A program made the position numbers and the translations under genes. A stretch of 64,000 nucleotides of DNA. It comes from Atribacter laminatus (lineage in GTDB: Bacteria > Atribacterota > Atribacteria > Atribacterales > Atribacteraceae). Each line of letters opens with the position of its first letter. Positions within the stretch are counted from its first letter, which is position 1. Positions 1 to 7,109 of the stretch are shown here, in pieces. The notes under the pieces were generated by a model. That model had not been told where the DNA came from. It made no database searches and worked only from the letters and a program-made list of their open reading frames with translations. The stretch covers positions 2,976,001 to 3,040,000 of the forward strand of contig NZ_CP065383.1 in the NCBI RefSeq assembly GCF_015775515.1, in the 5' to 3' direction.

Positions 1-1
1 A

Positions 2-148
2 GGATTAAGGCAACTTATCGAGGTCACAACTAAAACCAAAGTCCCAATTTTGGGCGATATCCCACTCATTGGAGGCTTGTTTCGGAATAAAAAACAAACC
101 GTCGATGATAAAGACATCGTGATTCTGATTACACCAAAAATCATTTAG
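2..148 (+). CDS. Secretin (GspD/PilQ-type) C-terminal end, partial
   Basis: Open frame running in from the left edge, 48 residues then TAG. The peptide contains VPILGDIPLIGGLF followed by a short charged stretch and VILITPKII. This is the signature of the last part of the secretin domain of type II/III secretion and type IV pilus outer-membrane pores, just before the final strand. Only the tail is visible, so the system (type II secretion, pilus or competence) cannot be assigned. The next gene follows after 14 bp and is itself secretin-like, so the two are probably co-transcribed. The presence of a secretin implies an outer membrane. Confidence 0.85.
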   Translation, partial: GLRQLIEVTTKTKVPILGDIPLIGGLFRNKKQTVDDKDIVILITPKII

Positions 149-162
149 AAAAGAGAGGAATT

Positions 163-1998
163 ATGAGTAGAAGATGGTGCAAAAAATATTTCATCGTTCA
201 CCTCCTTCTTATTTATTTCTTGCTCTCCTTATGGCCAATTTCTGTATTTGCAATTTCTACCTCCGACCAACCGAAAATTGATCTTTTTTGCCCAGACATT
301 TCAATTAAAGAAGCCCTACTCACTGCCGCTTTTCAAGCTGATGTCGAAATTGTATTTTTTGAAGACCTATCAGGGAAAGTCAATATACGGAAAGATGGAG
401 TGACCTTTGAAAAAGCACTCGATCTCATACTGAAAAACACTGATGTCAGCTGGTATTTGATAGATGGAGTATATTATATCGGTACTCCACCAGTTGGAAG
501 TTCGGCCTATATCAAAATCAGTTCACCGGAAAAGTATCCTTTAAATTACATCAACAGTAAAGAACTCTATAAACTTCTTCCTCAATATGCTGGTAACTTG
601 ATCCTTGATGCACCTTATTCAGTAATCCTTTCCGGACCAGAAAACTTAAGAGAAGAAATTAAAAAAGAAATTGAAAAATTAGATCACCCTAAAGAACATA
701 TTCAAGTCAAGACTATTGTTGCCGAAATTAAAAATGACACCTTGAAAGATATCGGTGTAAACCTCAGTGCGGGCGACGATGAAAACCTACTAATCGGTTC
801 AACGGCTTCGATAGGAGGAAGTTTTGAAAGACTGGAAAAAATAGATGCGGTTTTGCGTGCTTTACAGGAAAGTGGCGAAGCGGTTATTCATAGCGAATCG
901 GAAATTTTAGTTTTAGAGGGAGAAGAAGGACGTGTTTGGTCAGGAAAAGATGTCTATTATTCAGTAGAGACTGAAGGGACTGCTGGAACAACCAGTAATC
1001 TTGAAATCATCGAATTAGGAGCTGGAATCAAAGTCATTCCACAATATATTGGCGAGGGAAAGATCAAGGTTGATTTAGAAGCTCAGCTTAAAAACCTCGA
1101 AGACGATAATGAAACACTTCCGGTTGTTATCAGCCGGGATACCAATTCATCGGTTACGTTAAAAGAAAAAGAACCACTTTTTATTGCTGGGGTTAATACT
1201 ACAAAAACCAGTGAAATTCGAAATAAATTGCTGGAAAAAAATCAAGACTCTGCAACAGTGAAATTAGATGAGGAGAGTCAACTGGTAATCTTTTTGGAAG
1301 CCGAAAGAAAGAGCCCTCAAGAATCTCCTCTAGTAGTTAAATTAAAAAGTGGAGATATAAAAGTAAGTCCCTCGACTATTCGTAAAACGACAACCGAGTA
1401 CCAGTTCGGGTTGGGCGCTTGGTACGGAACTCTTATCATCCCAGAATATCAGACCACTCCACAATTCTGGTATGGCCTTGAAGTGAAAGTTCTTTCAGGT
1501 GAAAATTTTGGGCTTTATGGACAGTTGTTAAAAGCTTCAGATAAAAATCTCTGGTTAGGAAAAGTGAACTTAGAGTATGCCATTCATACTGATGAAGATA
1601 CTCCCGAAACCATCAATTTAGGAATTGGTCTAAAAGGTTTTTGGGGAGACGTTCAAGAATCAGCTTTTGTTGCCTATGTAAAAGATATTCGCCAAGTTGA
1701 AGAAAATCTTCTTACTTTCTTTTCAATAGGTTTACAATTCTCTGAAAATGAAAGTCTCTATTTTGCTTCTCTTGGGGTATCTTATATAGAAAATGAATGG
1801 GTCCTTGAAGCAGAAGCGAAATATCAATGGAATAACCGAGCTTCGAATTGGACACTTGGTATCGAGGGGAAATATCGATTAGCCGATAAGACCTATCTTG
1901 TTGCTGGTTATCGGGATAATATCAGTGGTTCACCAATAGAACCTTTTGATGATTTCGATTTTCGAGGGTTGTATGCCGGAGTAACTTTTATGTTTTAA
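163..1998 (+). CDS. Secretin-domain protein with C-terminal beta-barrel-like region
   Basis: 611 aa. A signal peptide (about residues 1-30, hydrophobic run ending VFA) precedes a secretin/TonB short N-terminal (STN)-like domain at about 40-105 (ISIKEALLTAAFQADVEIVF), an N1-like domain at about 115-175 and a secretin-type core at about 178-345 (IQVKTIVAEIKNDTLKDIGV; GAGIKVIPQ; NSSVTLKEKEPLFIAGV). The family's usual VPILGDIP end is missing. Instead, after a linker, about 200 residues of alternating aromatic/polar strands end in GVTFMF, a typical C-terminal signature of outer-membrane beta-barrels. The start has a GAGAGGA ribosome site and lies 14 bp after a normal secretin gene. Likely an outer-membrane accessory or variant secretin; the exact role is unknown. 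The domain reading is by eye. Confidence 0.7.
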   Translation: MSRRWCKKYFIVHLLLIYFLLSLWPISVFAISTSDQPKIDLFCPDISIKEALLTAAFQADVEIVFFEDLSGKVNIRKDGVTFEKALDLILKNTDVSWYLIDGVYYIGTPPVGSSAYIKISSPEKYPLNYINSKELYKLLPQYAGNLILDAPYSVILSGPENLREEIKKEIEKLDHPKEHIQVKTIVAEIKNDTLKDIGVNLSAGDDENLLIGSTASIGGSFERLEKIDAVLRALQESGEAVIHSESEILVLEGEEGRVWSGKDVYYSVETEGTAGTTSNLEIIELGAGIKVIPQYIGEGKIKVDLEAQLKNLEDDNETLPVVISRDTNSSVTLKEKEPLFIAGVNTTKTSEIRNKLLEKNQDSATVKLDEESQLVIFLEAERKSPQESPLVVKLKSGDIKVSPSTIRKTTTEYQFGLGAWYGTLIIPEYQTTPQFWYGLEVKVLSGENFGLYGQLLKASDKNLWLGKVNLEYAIHTDEDTPETINLGIGLKGFWGDVQESAFVAYVKDIRQVEENLLTFFSIGLQFSENESLYFASLGVSYIENEWVLEAEAKYQWNNRASNWTLGIEGKYRLADKTYLVAGYRDNISGSPIEPFDDFDFRGLYAGVTFMF

Positions 1999-2017
1999 AT
2001 AAAATATAACATTGCTT

Positions 2018-2545
2018 ATCCCCTCACCCTGACCCTCTCCCACGGAGGTGCGAGGGAAAAACTGATCTTATCCTTTTAGCAAAAGGGGGTAAGGGGGATT
2101 TGATTTTTTCTGCTCCGTCATTGCAAGGAGCGTCTGGTGCGACGTGGCAGTCTCATTTGCCCAGTCTGTCATTCTGAGGAGTCCGGTGACTTCTTACCGG
2201 ACGACGTGAGAATCTCAACCCTTAGATTATTTAGTAAGAATAAAAAAAATTAAAAGATGAGATCCTTACGGCTTCAAAAAACGAAGCCTCAGGATGACGC
2301 GGGTGGTGTCAGATGAGATCCTCACGGCTTCAAAAGACGAACCCTCAGGATGACGCGGGTGGTGTCAGATGAGATCCTCACGGCTTCTAAATACGAAGCC
2401 TCAGGATGACACACATCACTATAGTTCCTTCTCCCTTGATGGGAGAAGGTTAGGATGAGGGTGATAGAAAAGATACGACATGCCATGGCATGTCGCTACA
2501 TTATATGAAGATCGGGCGCAATAAATTTGCGTCCCTACGGAAAAA
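2018..2545. repeat. Repeat cluster R1 (mosaic of palindromic repeats)
   Basis: This 807-bp interval (1999-2805) carries no gene and is mostly repeats. In order: a CCCTCACCCTGACCCTCTCCC-type stretch; a pyrimidine/G-run palindrome near 2068-2104 (AGCAAAAGGGGG then AGGGGGATTTGA); a REP palindrome of the TTGC class at 2117-2155; one of the TTCT class at 2168-2217; three TCCT-class palindromes in tandem (2256-2410); an AGGAG/CTCCT-type palindrome near 2426-2463; a perfect 20-bp palindrome at 2476-2495; and a GGGCGCAATAAATTTGCGTCC hairpin near 2514. All recur elsewhere in the window. From 2550 to 2790 the DNA is AT-rich and I see nothing definite before the lipoprotein ribosome site. Confidence 0.85.
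2256..2410. repeat. Three tandem copies of a 56-bp unit, each with a TCCT-class palindrome
   Basis: Copies begin at 2256, 2312 and 2368, so the period is exactly 56 bp. Each has a 43-bp palindrome starting GATGAGATCC and ending CCTCAGGATGAC, joined by the linker GCGGGTGGTGTCA. The arms GGATC..GATGAC and the inner GGCTTC/GAAGCC pairs give a stem-loop. The copies differ by a few bases mainly in the loop. The same linker sequence, inverted, recurs at about 16391-16404. Confidence 0.9.
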
Positions 2546-2805
2546 TCTTTATAGAGGCTTGATTTATCAAGCTTACAAATTTTTATTATAGGTTCTTACT
2601 ATCATGAAAAACCAAGGGGAAGATGGGGTGAGAGATCGAAAAAATAAGAATAACTATAAAAGCTAAAAAGGCGCTAATATTTTTTAATGACTTAAATATA
2701 ACGTTTTATTATTACCAAGTTTAATTAGGCTTTTTAATAAATATTACTCATTATCGAAATTTAAAATTAACCTTATGCGGGCTTTATTTAAGGAGGAGGA
2801 ACTTT

Positions 2806-3717
2806 ATGAAAAAAAAGAAAGCAATTGAAGGGATCTTGTTTACCCTTCTCATTATAATGATTACTTTTTCCGGATGTGATTGGTTTGGCAAGGGTCTATT
2901 TAATATATTAGATCCCGAAGCTGAGGTAAAAATGTATTATTCGATGAATGATTCAAGCGATGTGGGTGAGGGAGAAGAGTTTAGCTTATTAAGCAGTATG
3001 ACCTTTGATCTCATTGTTTATCCTCTCAACGAAATTGGTTTTACCATCAACAGCTTGGAATACCGTTATTATTCCGATGGTGTATTAATTCCTGAACTTT
3101 CTAAAGATTTTTCAACCAGCTATTACGTTCCTCCCAATAATCCCTATAATCCCTATCCAGATCCTGGTACCTCGGATATTATTATTCCTTCACCTGGAAA
3201 TAGCCCCTATGCTTTCACAGGAATCCCACTTATGTTTCAAGACGGCATTGATTACCTCTGGAAAAATTACGAACTAAAAAACATCACTCTTACTCTCACT
3301 GCAATTATCGAGGATGATGCCCGCCATGCTATCACCAAACCGGTGATCCAGAACTTCCCAGTCTTACAGATGGGAGAGGATTTCATACCTCCAACAGTAG
3401 TAATTCTACCAAAGGATGATGAAGAATTATCATTTCCAGCTGGTTCTACCGTGATTTTAATAGCCGAGGCATCTGACAATTATATGATTAAGAGTTATAA
3501 ATGGATGGTGAGTGGAGGTGGTGGTGGATGCAGTTTAGGAGGTTCAGGATGCGGCGGTACCAGCGTTAGCTCGGGCTCTGGTTTCAGTAGTGAGGGACAG
3601 GTCTTCACTCGAACCTTTACCGAAGCCGGAACATATTCGGTGGTGGTTGAAGTCTGTGATTATGCTGGAAACTGTTCCTATGCATCAAAAACGGTTGAAA
3701 TAACCGGTGAGATATAA
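2806..3717 (+). CDS. Putative lipoprotein with C-terminal Ig/PKD-like domain
   Basis: 303 aa, preceded by an ideal AAGGAGGAGGAAC ribosome site. The N-terminus has lysines, a hydrophobic segment and a lipobox (ITFSGC, Cys at about residue 24), so it should be lipidated and exported. The middle part is proline/tyrosine-rich (about 115-135). The last ~110 residues begin PPTVVILPKDDEELSFPAGS and end AGTYSVVVEVCDYAGNCS..KTVEITGEI, the pattern of PKD/Ig-like folds, interrupted by a Gly/Ser/Cys-rich loop (residues about 235-262, including GGGGGCSLGG). No enzyme motif is seen. A strong terminator follows, so this is probably a single-gene transcription unit or the end of one. Confidence 0.7.
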   Translation: MKKKKAIEGILFTLLIIMITFSGCDWFGKGLFNILDPEAEVKMYYSMNDSSDVGEGEEFSLLSSMTFDLIVYPLNEIGFTINSLEYRYYSDGVLIPELSKDFSTSYYVPPNNPYNPYPDPGTSDIIIPSPGNSPYAFTGIPLMFQDGIDYLWKNYELKNITLTLTAIIEDDARHAITKPVIQNFPVLQMGEDFIPPTVVILPKDDEELSFPAGSTVILIAEASDNYMIKSYKWMVSGGGGGCSLGGSGCGGTSVSSGSGFSSEGQVFTRTFTEAGTYSVVVEVCDYAGNCSYASKTVEITGEI

Positions 3718-3772
3718 ATTATATTGACCAATACGTAAAATATTAAAACCATTTGAGGAATTGTAACTTTAA

Positions 3773-3812
3773 AATAAAGGGGCGCAAACTTATTGCGTCC
3801 CTTTATTTTTTA
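3773..3812 (+). terminator. Rho-independent terminator after the lipoprotein gene
   Basis: Stem AAAGGGGCGCAA / TTGCGTCCCTTT with a 4-5 nt loop, followed by ATTTTTT, 56 bp after the stop codon. Confidence 0.8.
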
Positions 3813-3883
3813 AGATATTTATTTTGTTTACATCAACTCTGAGAAGCATATTATGCAATGCGAGAATCTTATCCATCTGCTCC

Positions 3884-3999
3884 GTCATTGCGAGGAGCGT
3901 CTGGTGCGACGTGGCAATCTCATTTAGTAAGTTATTTAAATAATTAAAAGATGACTCAAGAGATTGCCACGACCTCAAAAAACGAGGTCTCGCAATGAC
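3884..3999. repeat. Gene-less REP doublet (REPIN-like unit, 116 bp)
   Basis: Left palindrome 3884-3923 begins GTCATTGCGAGGAGCG and ends GTGGCAATCTCAT. Right palindrome 3960-3999 begins GAGATTGCCACGACCTC and ends GAGGTCTCGCAATGAC. They are in inverted orientation and 36 bp apart. The left arm matches the left arm of the second GIY-YIG unit (4685-4722), and the right arm is identical to the right arms of both GIY-YIG units (4465-4504, 5043-5082). It therefore looks like a non-autonomous version of the two nuclease-bearing units that follow in the same orientation. Confidence 0.85.
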
Positions 4000-4094
4000 G
4001 ACTAGAAGTTCCCTCTCCCACTGAGGGGCGAGGAAAAAACTGGTCTTCCCCCTTTAGCAAAGGGGGTTAGGGGGATTTGATTTTTTACTGTTTC

Positions 4095-4504
4095 GTCATT
4101 GCGAGGAGACTAAGCGTTCTTTGGTTAGTCGACGTGGCAATCTCTAATTGGATAATTTTTCATATAAATCATCCCAATGTGGATTCAAAGAATGAATGAG
4201 TTCTATTTTCTTTTTTCTCGGCCACGACTTGATTTGTTTTTCTCGATTGATAGCAGTTTCAATATCATCATATATTTCGTAATAGACTAATTTATTCAGG
4301 TTGTATCTCTTGGTAAAGCCATCAACGACTTTATTTTTATGTTCCCAGACTCTTTTTATCAAATTACTGGTGATGCCAACGTACAAAACTTTGTTGTAAC
4401 GATTACTCATGAAATAAATATATGCCTGCTTTTCCATAGTCTATTTGTTTCAAGAATTCATCAAGAGATTGCCACGACCTCAAAAAACGAGGTCTCGCAA
4501 TGAC
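4095..4504 (-). mobile_element. Candidate mobile unit 1: inverted REP palindromes enclosing a GIY-YIG gene
   Basis: 410 bp. Left palindrome 4095-4144 (GTCATTGCGAGGAG..CGTGGCAATCTC) and right palindrome 4465-4504 (GAGATTGCCACG..CTCGCAATGAC) are inverted relative to each other and enclose a single gene read leftwards. The gene stop codon overlaps the last base of the left palindrome, and the start codon is 27 bp from the right one. The unit is preceded at 4047-4080 by a CCCCCTTTAGCAAAGGGGG palindrome that also precedes unit 2. The mobile nature is inferred from architecture, the duplicate copy and the gene-less version. Confidence 0.6.
4144..4437 (-). CDS. GIY-YIG nuclease family protein, copy 1
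   Basis: 97 aa, the usual size for stand-alone GIY-YIG proteins (YhbQ/UPF0213-like). The GIY-YIG pair appears as YIY (residues 7-9) and YVG (19-21). It is followed by the conserved Arg in KRVWEHKNK and by the acidic/basic helix AINREKQIKSW that holds the metal-binding Glu. A catalytically competent single-strand or structure-specific nuclease is expected. No Shine-Dalgarno sequence precedes the ATG, so expression is probably low or depends on the adjacent palindrome. The gene fills the space between two inverted REP palindromes. Its paralogue at 4722-5015 differs by one residue (Ile26 here, Met there) and three bases in all. Confidence 0.85.
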   Translation of the reverse strand: MEKQAYIYFMSNRYNKVLYVGITSNLIKRVWEHKNKVVDGFTKRYNLNKLVYYEIYDDIETAINREKQIKSWPRKKKIELIHSLNPHWDDLYEKLSN

Positions 4505-4684
4505 GAGTAAACAATTCTCCTCCTGCGGAGTGGCTTCACGTAGTAACGAGATGTGTTAAGGTTTATTTTTAGGATAGAACTTCATGCTGCCTAGCAGCAC
4601 CAGTTAAGGATGAAAATAGGTATACAGGAATCGTTTCCCCCTTTAGCAAAGGGGGTTAGGGGGATTTGAATTTTTTCCTGCTCA
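4505..4684. repeat. Repeat-derived spacer between the two GIY-YIG units
   Basis: No gene. From about 4560 to 4625 lies an inverted copy of a module (ATAGAACTTCATGCTGC.. AGCAGCACCAG..GGATGAAAAT) that is found in plus orientation after the 20-bp palindromes at 9526 and 55359. At 4636-4669 lies the second copy of the CCCCCTTTAGCAAAGGGGG palindrome. The spacer is therefore itself a patchwork of dispersed repeats. Confidence 0.7.
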
Positions 4685-5082
4685 GTCATTGCGAGGAGCG
4701 TCTGGTGCGACGTGGCAATCTCTAATTGGATAATTTTTCATATAAATCATCCCAATGTGGATTCAAAGAATGAATGAGTTCTATCTTCTTTTTTCTCGGC
4801 CACGACTTGATTTGTTTTTCTCGATTGATAGCAGTTTCAATATCATCATATATTTCGTAATAGACTAATTTATTCAGGTTGTATCTCTTGGTAAAGCCAT
4901 CAACGACTTTATTTTTATGTTCCCAGACTCTTTTCATCAAATTACTGGTGATGCCAACGTACAAAACTTTGTTGTAACGATTGCTCATGAAATAAATATA
5001 TGCCTGCTTTTCCATAGTCTATTTGTTTCAAGAATTCATCAAGAGATTGCCACGACCTCAAAAAACGAGGTCTCGCAATGAC
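4685..5082 (-). mobile_element. Candidate mobile unit 2: inverted REP palindromes enclosing a GIY-YIG gene
   Basis: 398 bp, same structure and direction as unit 1. Left palindrome 4685-4722 has a different central part (GCGTCTGGTGCGACG) from unit 1 (4095-4144) but the same ends. The right palindrome 5043-5082 is identical to that of unit 1. From the left arm CGTGGCAATCTC through the right palindrome the two units differ at only three positions, so duplication or transposition was recent. Confidence 0.6.
4722..5015 (-). CDS. GIY-YIG nuclease family protein, copy 2
   Basis: 97 aa, identical to the copy at 4144-4437 except Met26 for Ile26. The two other nucleotide differences are synonymous (a Lys and a Ser codon). 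All catalytic-type residues (YIY, YVG, Arg in KRVWEHK, Glu in NREKQ) are kept. Flanked at its 3' end, with stop-codon overlap, and at its 5' end (27 bp) by inverted palindromes. As for copy 1, there is no recognisable ribosome-binding site. Confidence 0.85.
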   Translation of the reverse strand: MEKQAYIYFMSNRYNKVLYVGITSNLMKRVWEHKNKVVDGFTKRYNLNKLVYYEIYDDIETAINREKQIKSWPRKKKIELIHSLNPHWDDLYEKLSN

Positions 5083-5193
5083 GAAAAAGGTATGGTTTTT
5101 GGTAGATAACTTTGAAACCGATCGAATCCCTCTCCCCCTCAGTCTTTATCGATTGGAGAAAGTGAGGATGAGGGAGAAATTATTACTCCTCTC

Positions 5194-5228
5194 TGTTTAC
5201 GGTTCACGGCTCACTGATCACTGATCAC
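5194..5228. repeat. Five degenerate 7-bp tandem repeats
   Basis: Read on the plus strand the heptamers are TGTTTAC, GGTTCAC, GGCTCAC, TGATCAC and TGATCAC, a graded series with consensus xGxTCAC. The array ends 6 bp before the stop codon of the sugar ABC ATPase gene on the minus strand. Just upstream (about 5125-5180) is another CCCTCTCC..GGATGAGGGA-type dispersed repeat. Confidence 0.8.
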
Positions 5229-5234
5229 GGTTTT

Positions 5235-6002
5235 TTATTCATGTTGGACCAGTTCGGCGCCGACCATCAAGCTGACGACTTCATCGGGATTGGTTTCCTT
5301 GACCATCAACTCTCCCACTTTTTCCCCTCGACGCAAAACCACCAATCGATGGGCTACTTGGAAAACATCGTATAGCTGATGGCTGATGATGATAATCCCT
5401 ACTCCCTGGGCACTTAATGTCCTCACCAAATCAAGCACCTTCCTCTGTTCGGCAACACCCAGAGCAGCGGTCGGTTCATCCATAATCAAAAGTTTGGCAT
5501 TCCAGTAAATGGATCGTGAAATTGCCACTGATTGACGCTGACCACCAGAGAGCATTTTAATTTTATTTTTCAGTGACGGGATTTCGATCCCTAATTGATC
5601 AAGAACTTTTTTCGATTCTTGGTACATATAATCATGATCTAAAACGTCAATCAAACCTAAAGCTTTTTTGAGTTTTTCTCGTCCTAAAAAAATGTTGGAA
5701 TAAACATTAAGATTTTCCGCTAAAGCCAAGTCTTGATAGATAGTCTCAATCCCCAAACGGATAGCATCCATGGGATTTCCAATTTTTACTTCTTTCCCTT
5801 GAAATATTACCTGCCCTTCATCCTGATGATAAACTCCGGAAACAACCTTAATTAAAGTTGATTTCCCTGCTCCATTATCTCCGAGGAGTCCAACAACCTC
5901 ACCTGGGGCAACCTCCATGGAAACCTTGTTAACTGCCACTAATCCGCCAAAACGCTTCACAATATCTTTTACTTCCAAAACCGGTATCTTTTGATCGTCC
6001 AT
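5235..6002 (-). CDS. Sugar ABC transporter ATP-binding protein (FrcA/RbsA-half type)
   Basis: 255 aa, cytoplasmic ATPase that powers import by the adjacent permeases. Walker A GDNGAGKST (about 41-49), Q-loop in TIYQDLALAENL, signature LSGGQRQ (about 150), Walker B LLIMDEPTAALG and a switch His in IISHQ are all present. It has one nucleotide-binding domain instead of the two of RbsA/XylG, so it probably acts as a homodimer, as in FrcA-type systems. It is the last gene of the operon binding protein, permease, permease, ATPase. The start ATG is 5 bp after the stop of the preceding permease. Substrate: probably a pentose or hexose; not determinable here. Confidence 0.9.
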   Translation of the reverse strand: MDDQKIPVLEVKDIVKRFGGLVAVNKVSMEVAPGEVVGLLGDNGAGKSTLIKVVSGVYHQDEGQVIFQGKEVKIGNPMDAIRLGIETIYQDLALAENLNVYSNIFLGREKLKKALGLIDVLDHDYMYQESKKVLDQLGIEIPSLKNKIKMLSGGQRQSVAISRSIYWNAKLLIMDEPTAALGVAEQRKVLDLVRTLSAQGVGIIIISHQLYDVFQVAHRLVVLRRGEKVGELMVKETNPDEVVSLMVGAELVQHE

Positions 6003-6007
6003 AGTGT

Positions 6008-7096
6008 TTAATCTCCCTTTCTGACCAGTTCAGGAAAAAATTGATCGATGAGTACCGCAAAGATGAGAATCACTCCAACATAAATATATTTATTAAAGGT
6101 TGGTATTCCCAAATTGACCATTCCCGTCTCCAGCACTCCTATGATGAATGTTCCAATAATCGTTCCAATCATCCCTCCCGTTCCACCATAAAGGCTGGCA
6201 CCACCAATGACCACCGCAGCAACCGAATCGAGCATCCGGACGGAACCAGCATCAGCTCGACCATTGACAAACCGAAGGACATACATGATCCCCCCGAGAG
6301 AAGCGAAAAACGATGAAATCATGTAGATTTTCATTAAATGCCAATCGACATTGATTCCGGCTCTCTGGGCGGCATCAACATTCCCTCCAATAGCGAAGGT
6401 ATGCTGTCCAAATTGAGTTCGGTTGAGAACAAACCAAAAAACCAGAATAATCAATAGCGAGATGATGAAGATATTTGGTACCAGGGGAACCAACTCACGA
6501 ATCTCAGCTCGAGCCAGACCGGCTGGCTGCCGGAACCAGCTCAGAAATTTTCCGGGAAGATAATAGAGAAGATAGCCATTCCCAAAGTCTCCTACCCCTG
6601 GAGGAAGGTTGGTAATCGGAACATTATAACTAATGATTTCCGAAAAACCATAAGCAATACCATACATCCCAAAGGTAGCGATAAAGGGAGGGACTTTCAT
6701 TTTGGTTACTAAAAAACCATTAAGAAGCCCGGGGAGAAGCCCGATGAGTAAGGTTATTAAAACACCAAATATTATGGCAAGACCCGGTGGAAATCCTATG
6801 GCATAAAAGCTCACCATCATCTTGGCGGAAACCACCGAGGCAAATCCCATTACAAACCCAACCGACAAGTCGATTCCACCAGTAATAATAACAAAGGTTT
6901 GTCCAGCTGCCAAAAGCAGAATGGTCATGGAATTAACCATTATATTCTGAAAATTCTTGGCACTGAAAAAGCCGGTCCCCAAAAGACTAAAAATGATGAT
7001 TTCCCCGATTAAAAAAAGGTAAACCCAGCTTCGGCCTATTAATACCGCCCATTCTCGCTTGTTTCCTGATAATTTACGAATATCTTCAGCACTCAT
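6008..7096 (-). CDS. Sugar ABC transporter permease (RbsC/YjfF family), distal
   Basis: 362 aa from the chosen ATG at 7096, which has AAAGGAGAG 8 bases upstream. A longer frame to 7144 would overlap the upstream permease by 35 bp and has no ribosome site. Many hydrophobic segments, with the BPD_transp_2 family landmarks ITGGIDLSVGFVMGFASV, FGMYGIAYG, AIGGNVDAAQRAGINVDWHL and VVIGGASLYGG. Forms the membrane channel, presumably as a heterodimer with the permease at 7110-8177, to which it is clearly paralogous (same motifs in the same order). Confidence 0.9.
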   Translation of the reverse strand: MSAEDIRKLSGNKREWAVLIGRSWVYLFLIGEIIIFSLLGTGFFSAKNFQNIMVNSMTILLLAAGQTFVIITGGIDLSVGFVMGFASVVSAKMMVSFYAIGFPPGLAIIFGVLITLLIGLLPGLLNGFLVTKMKVPPFIATFGMYGIAYGFSEIISYNVPITNLPPGVGDFGNGYLLYYLPGKFLSWFRQPAGLARAEIRELVPLVPNIFIISLLIILVFWFVLNRTQFGQHTFAIGGNVDAAQRAGINVDWHLMKIYMISSFFASLGGIMYVLRFVNGRADAGSVRMLDSVAAVVIGGASLYGGTGGMIGTIIGTFIIGVLETGMVNLGIPTFNKYIYVGVILIFAVLIDQFFPELVRKGD

Positions 7097-7109
7097 GGCA
7101 TTCTCTCCT

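Noticed and set aside
2256-2410. Possible CRISPR array (three regularly spaced repeats)
   Set aside because: The linkers are the same sequence each time, not unique spacers. The repeats are palindromes found all over the window, and no cas gene is nearby.
4144-5015. GIY-YIG genes as homing endonucleases in an intron or intein
   Set aside because: No interrupted host gene or intron structure surrounds them. They sit between palindromes in intergenic DNA.
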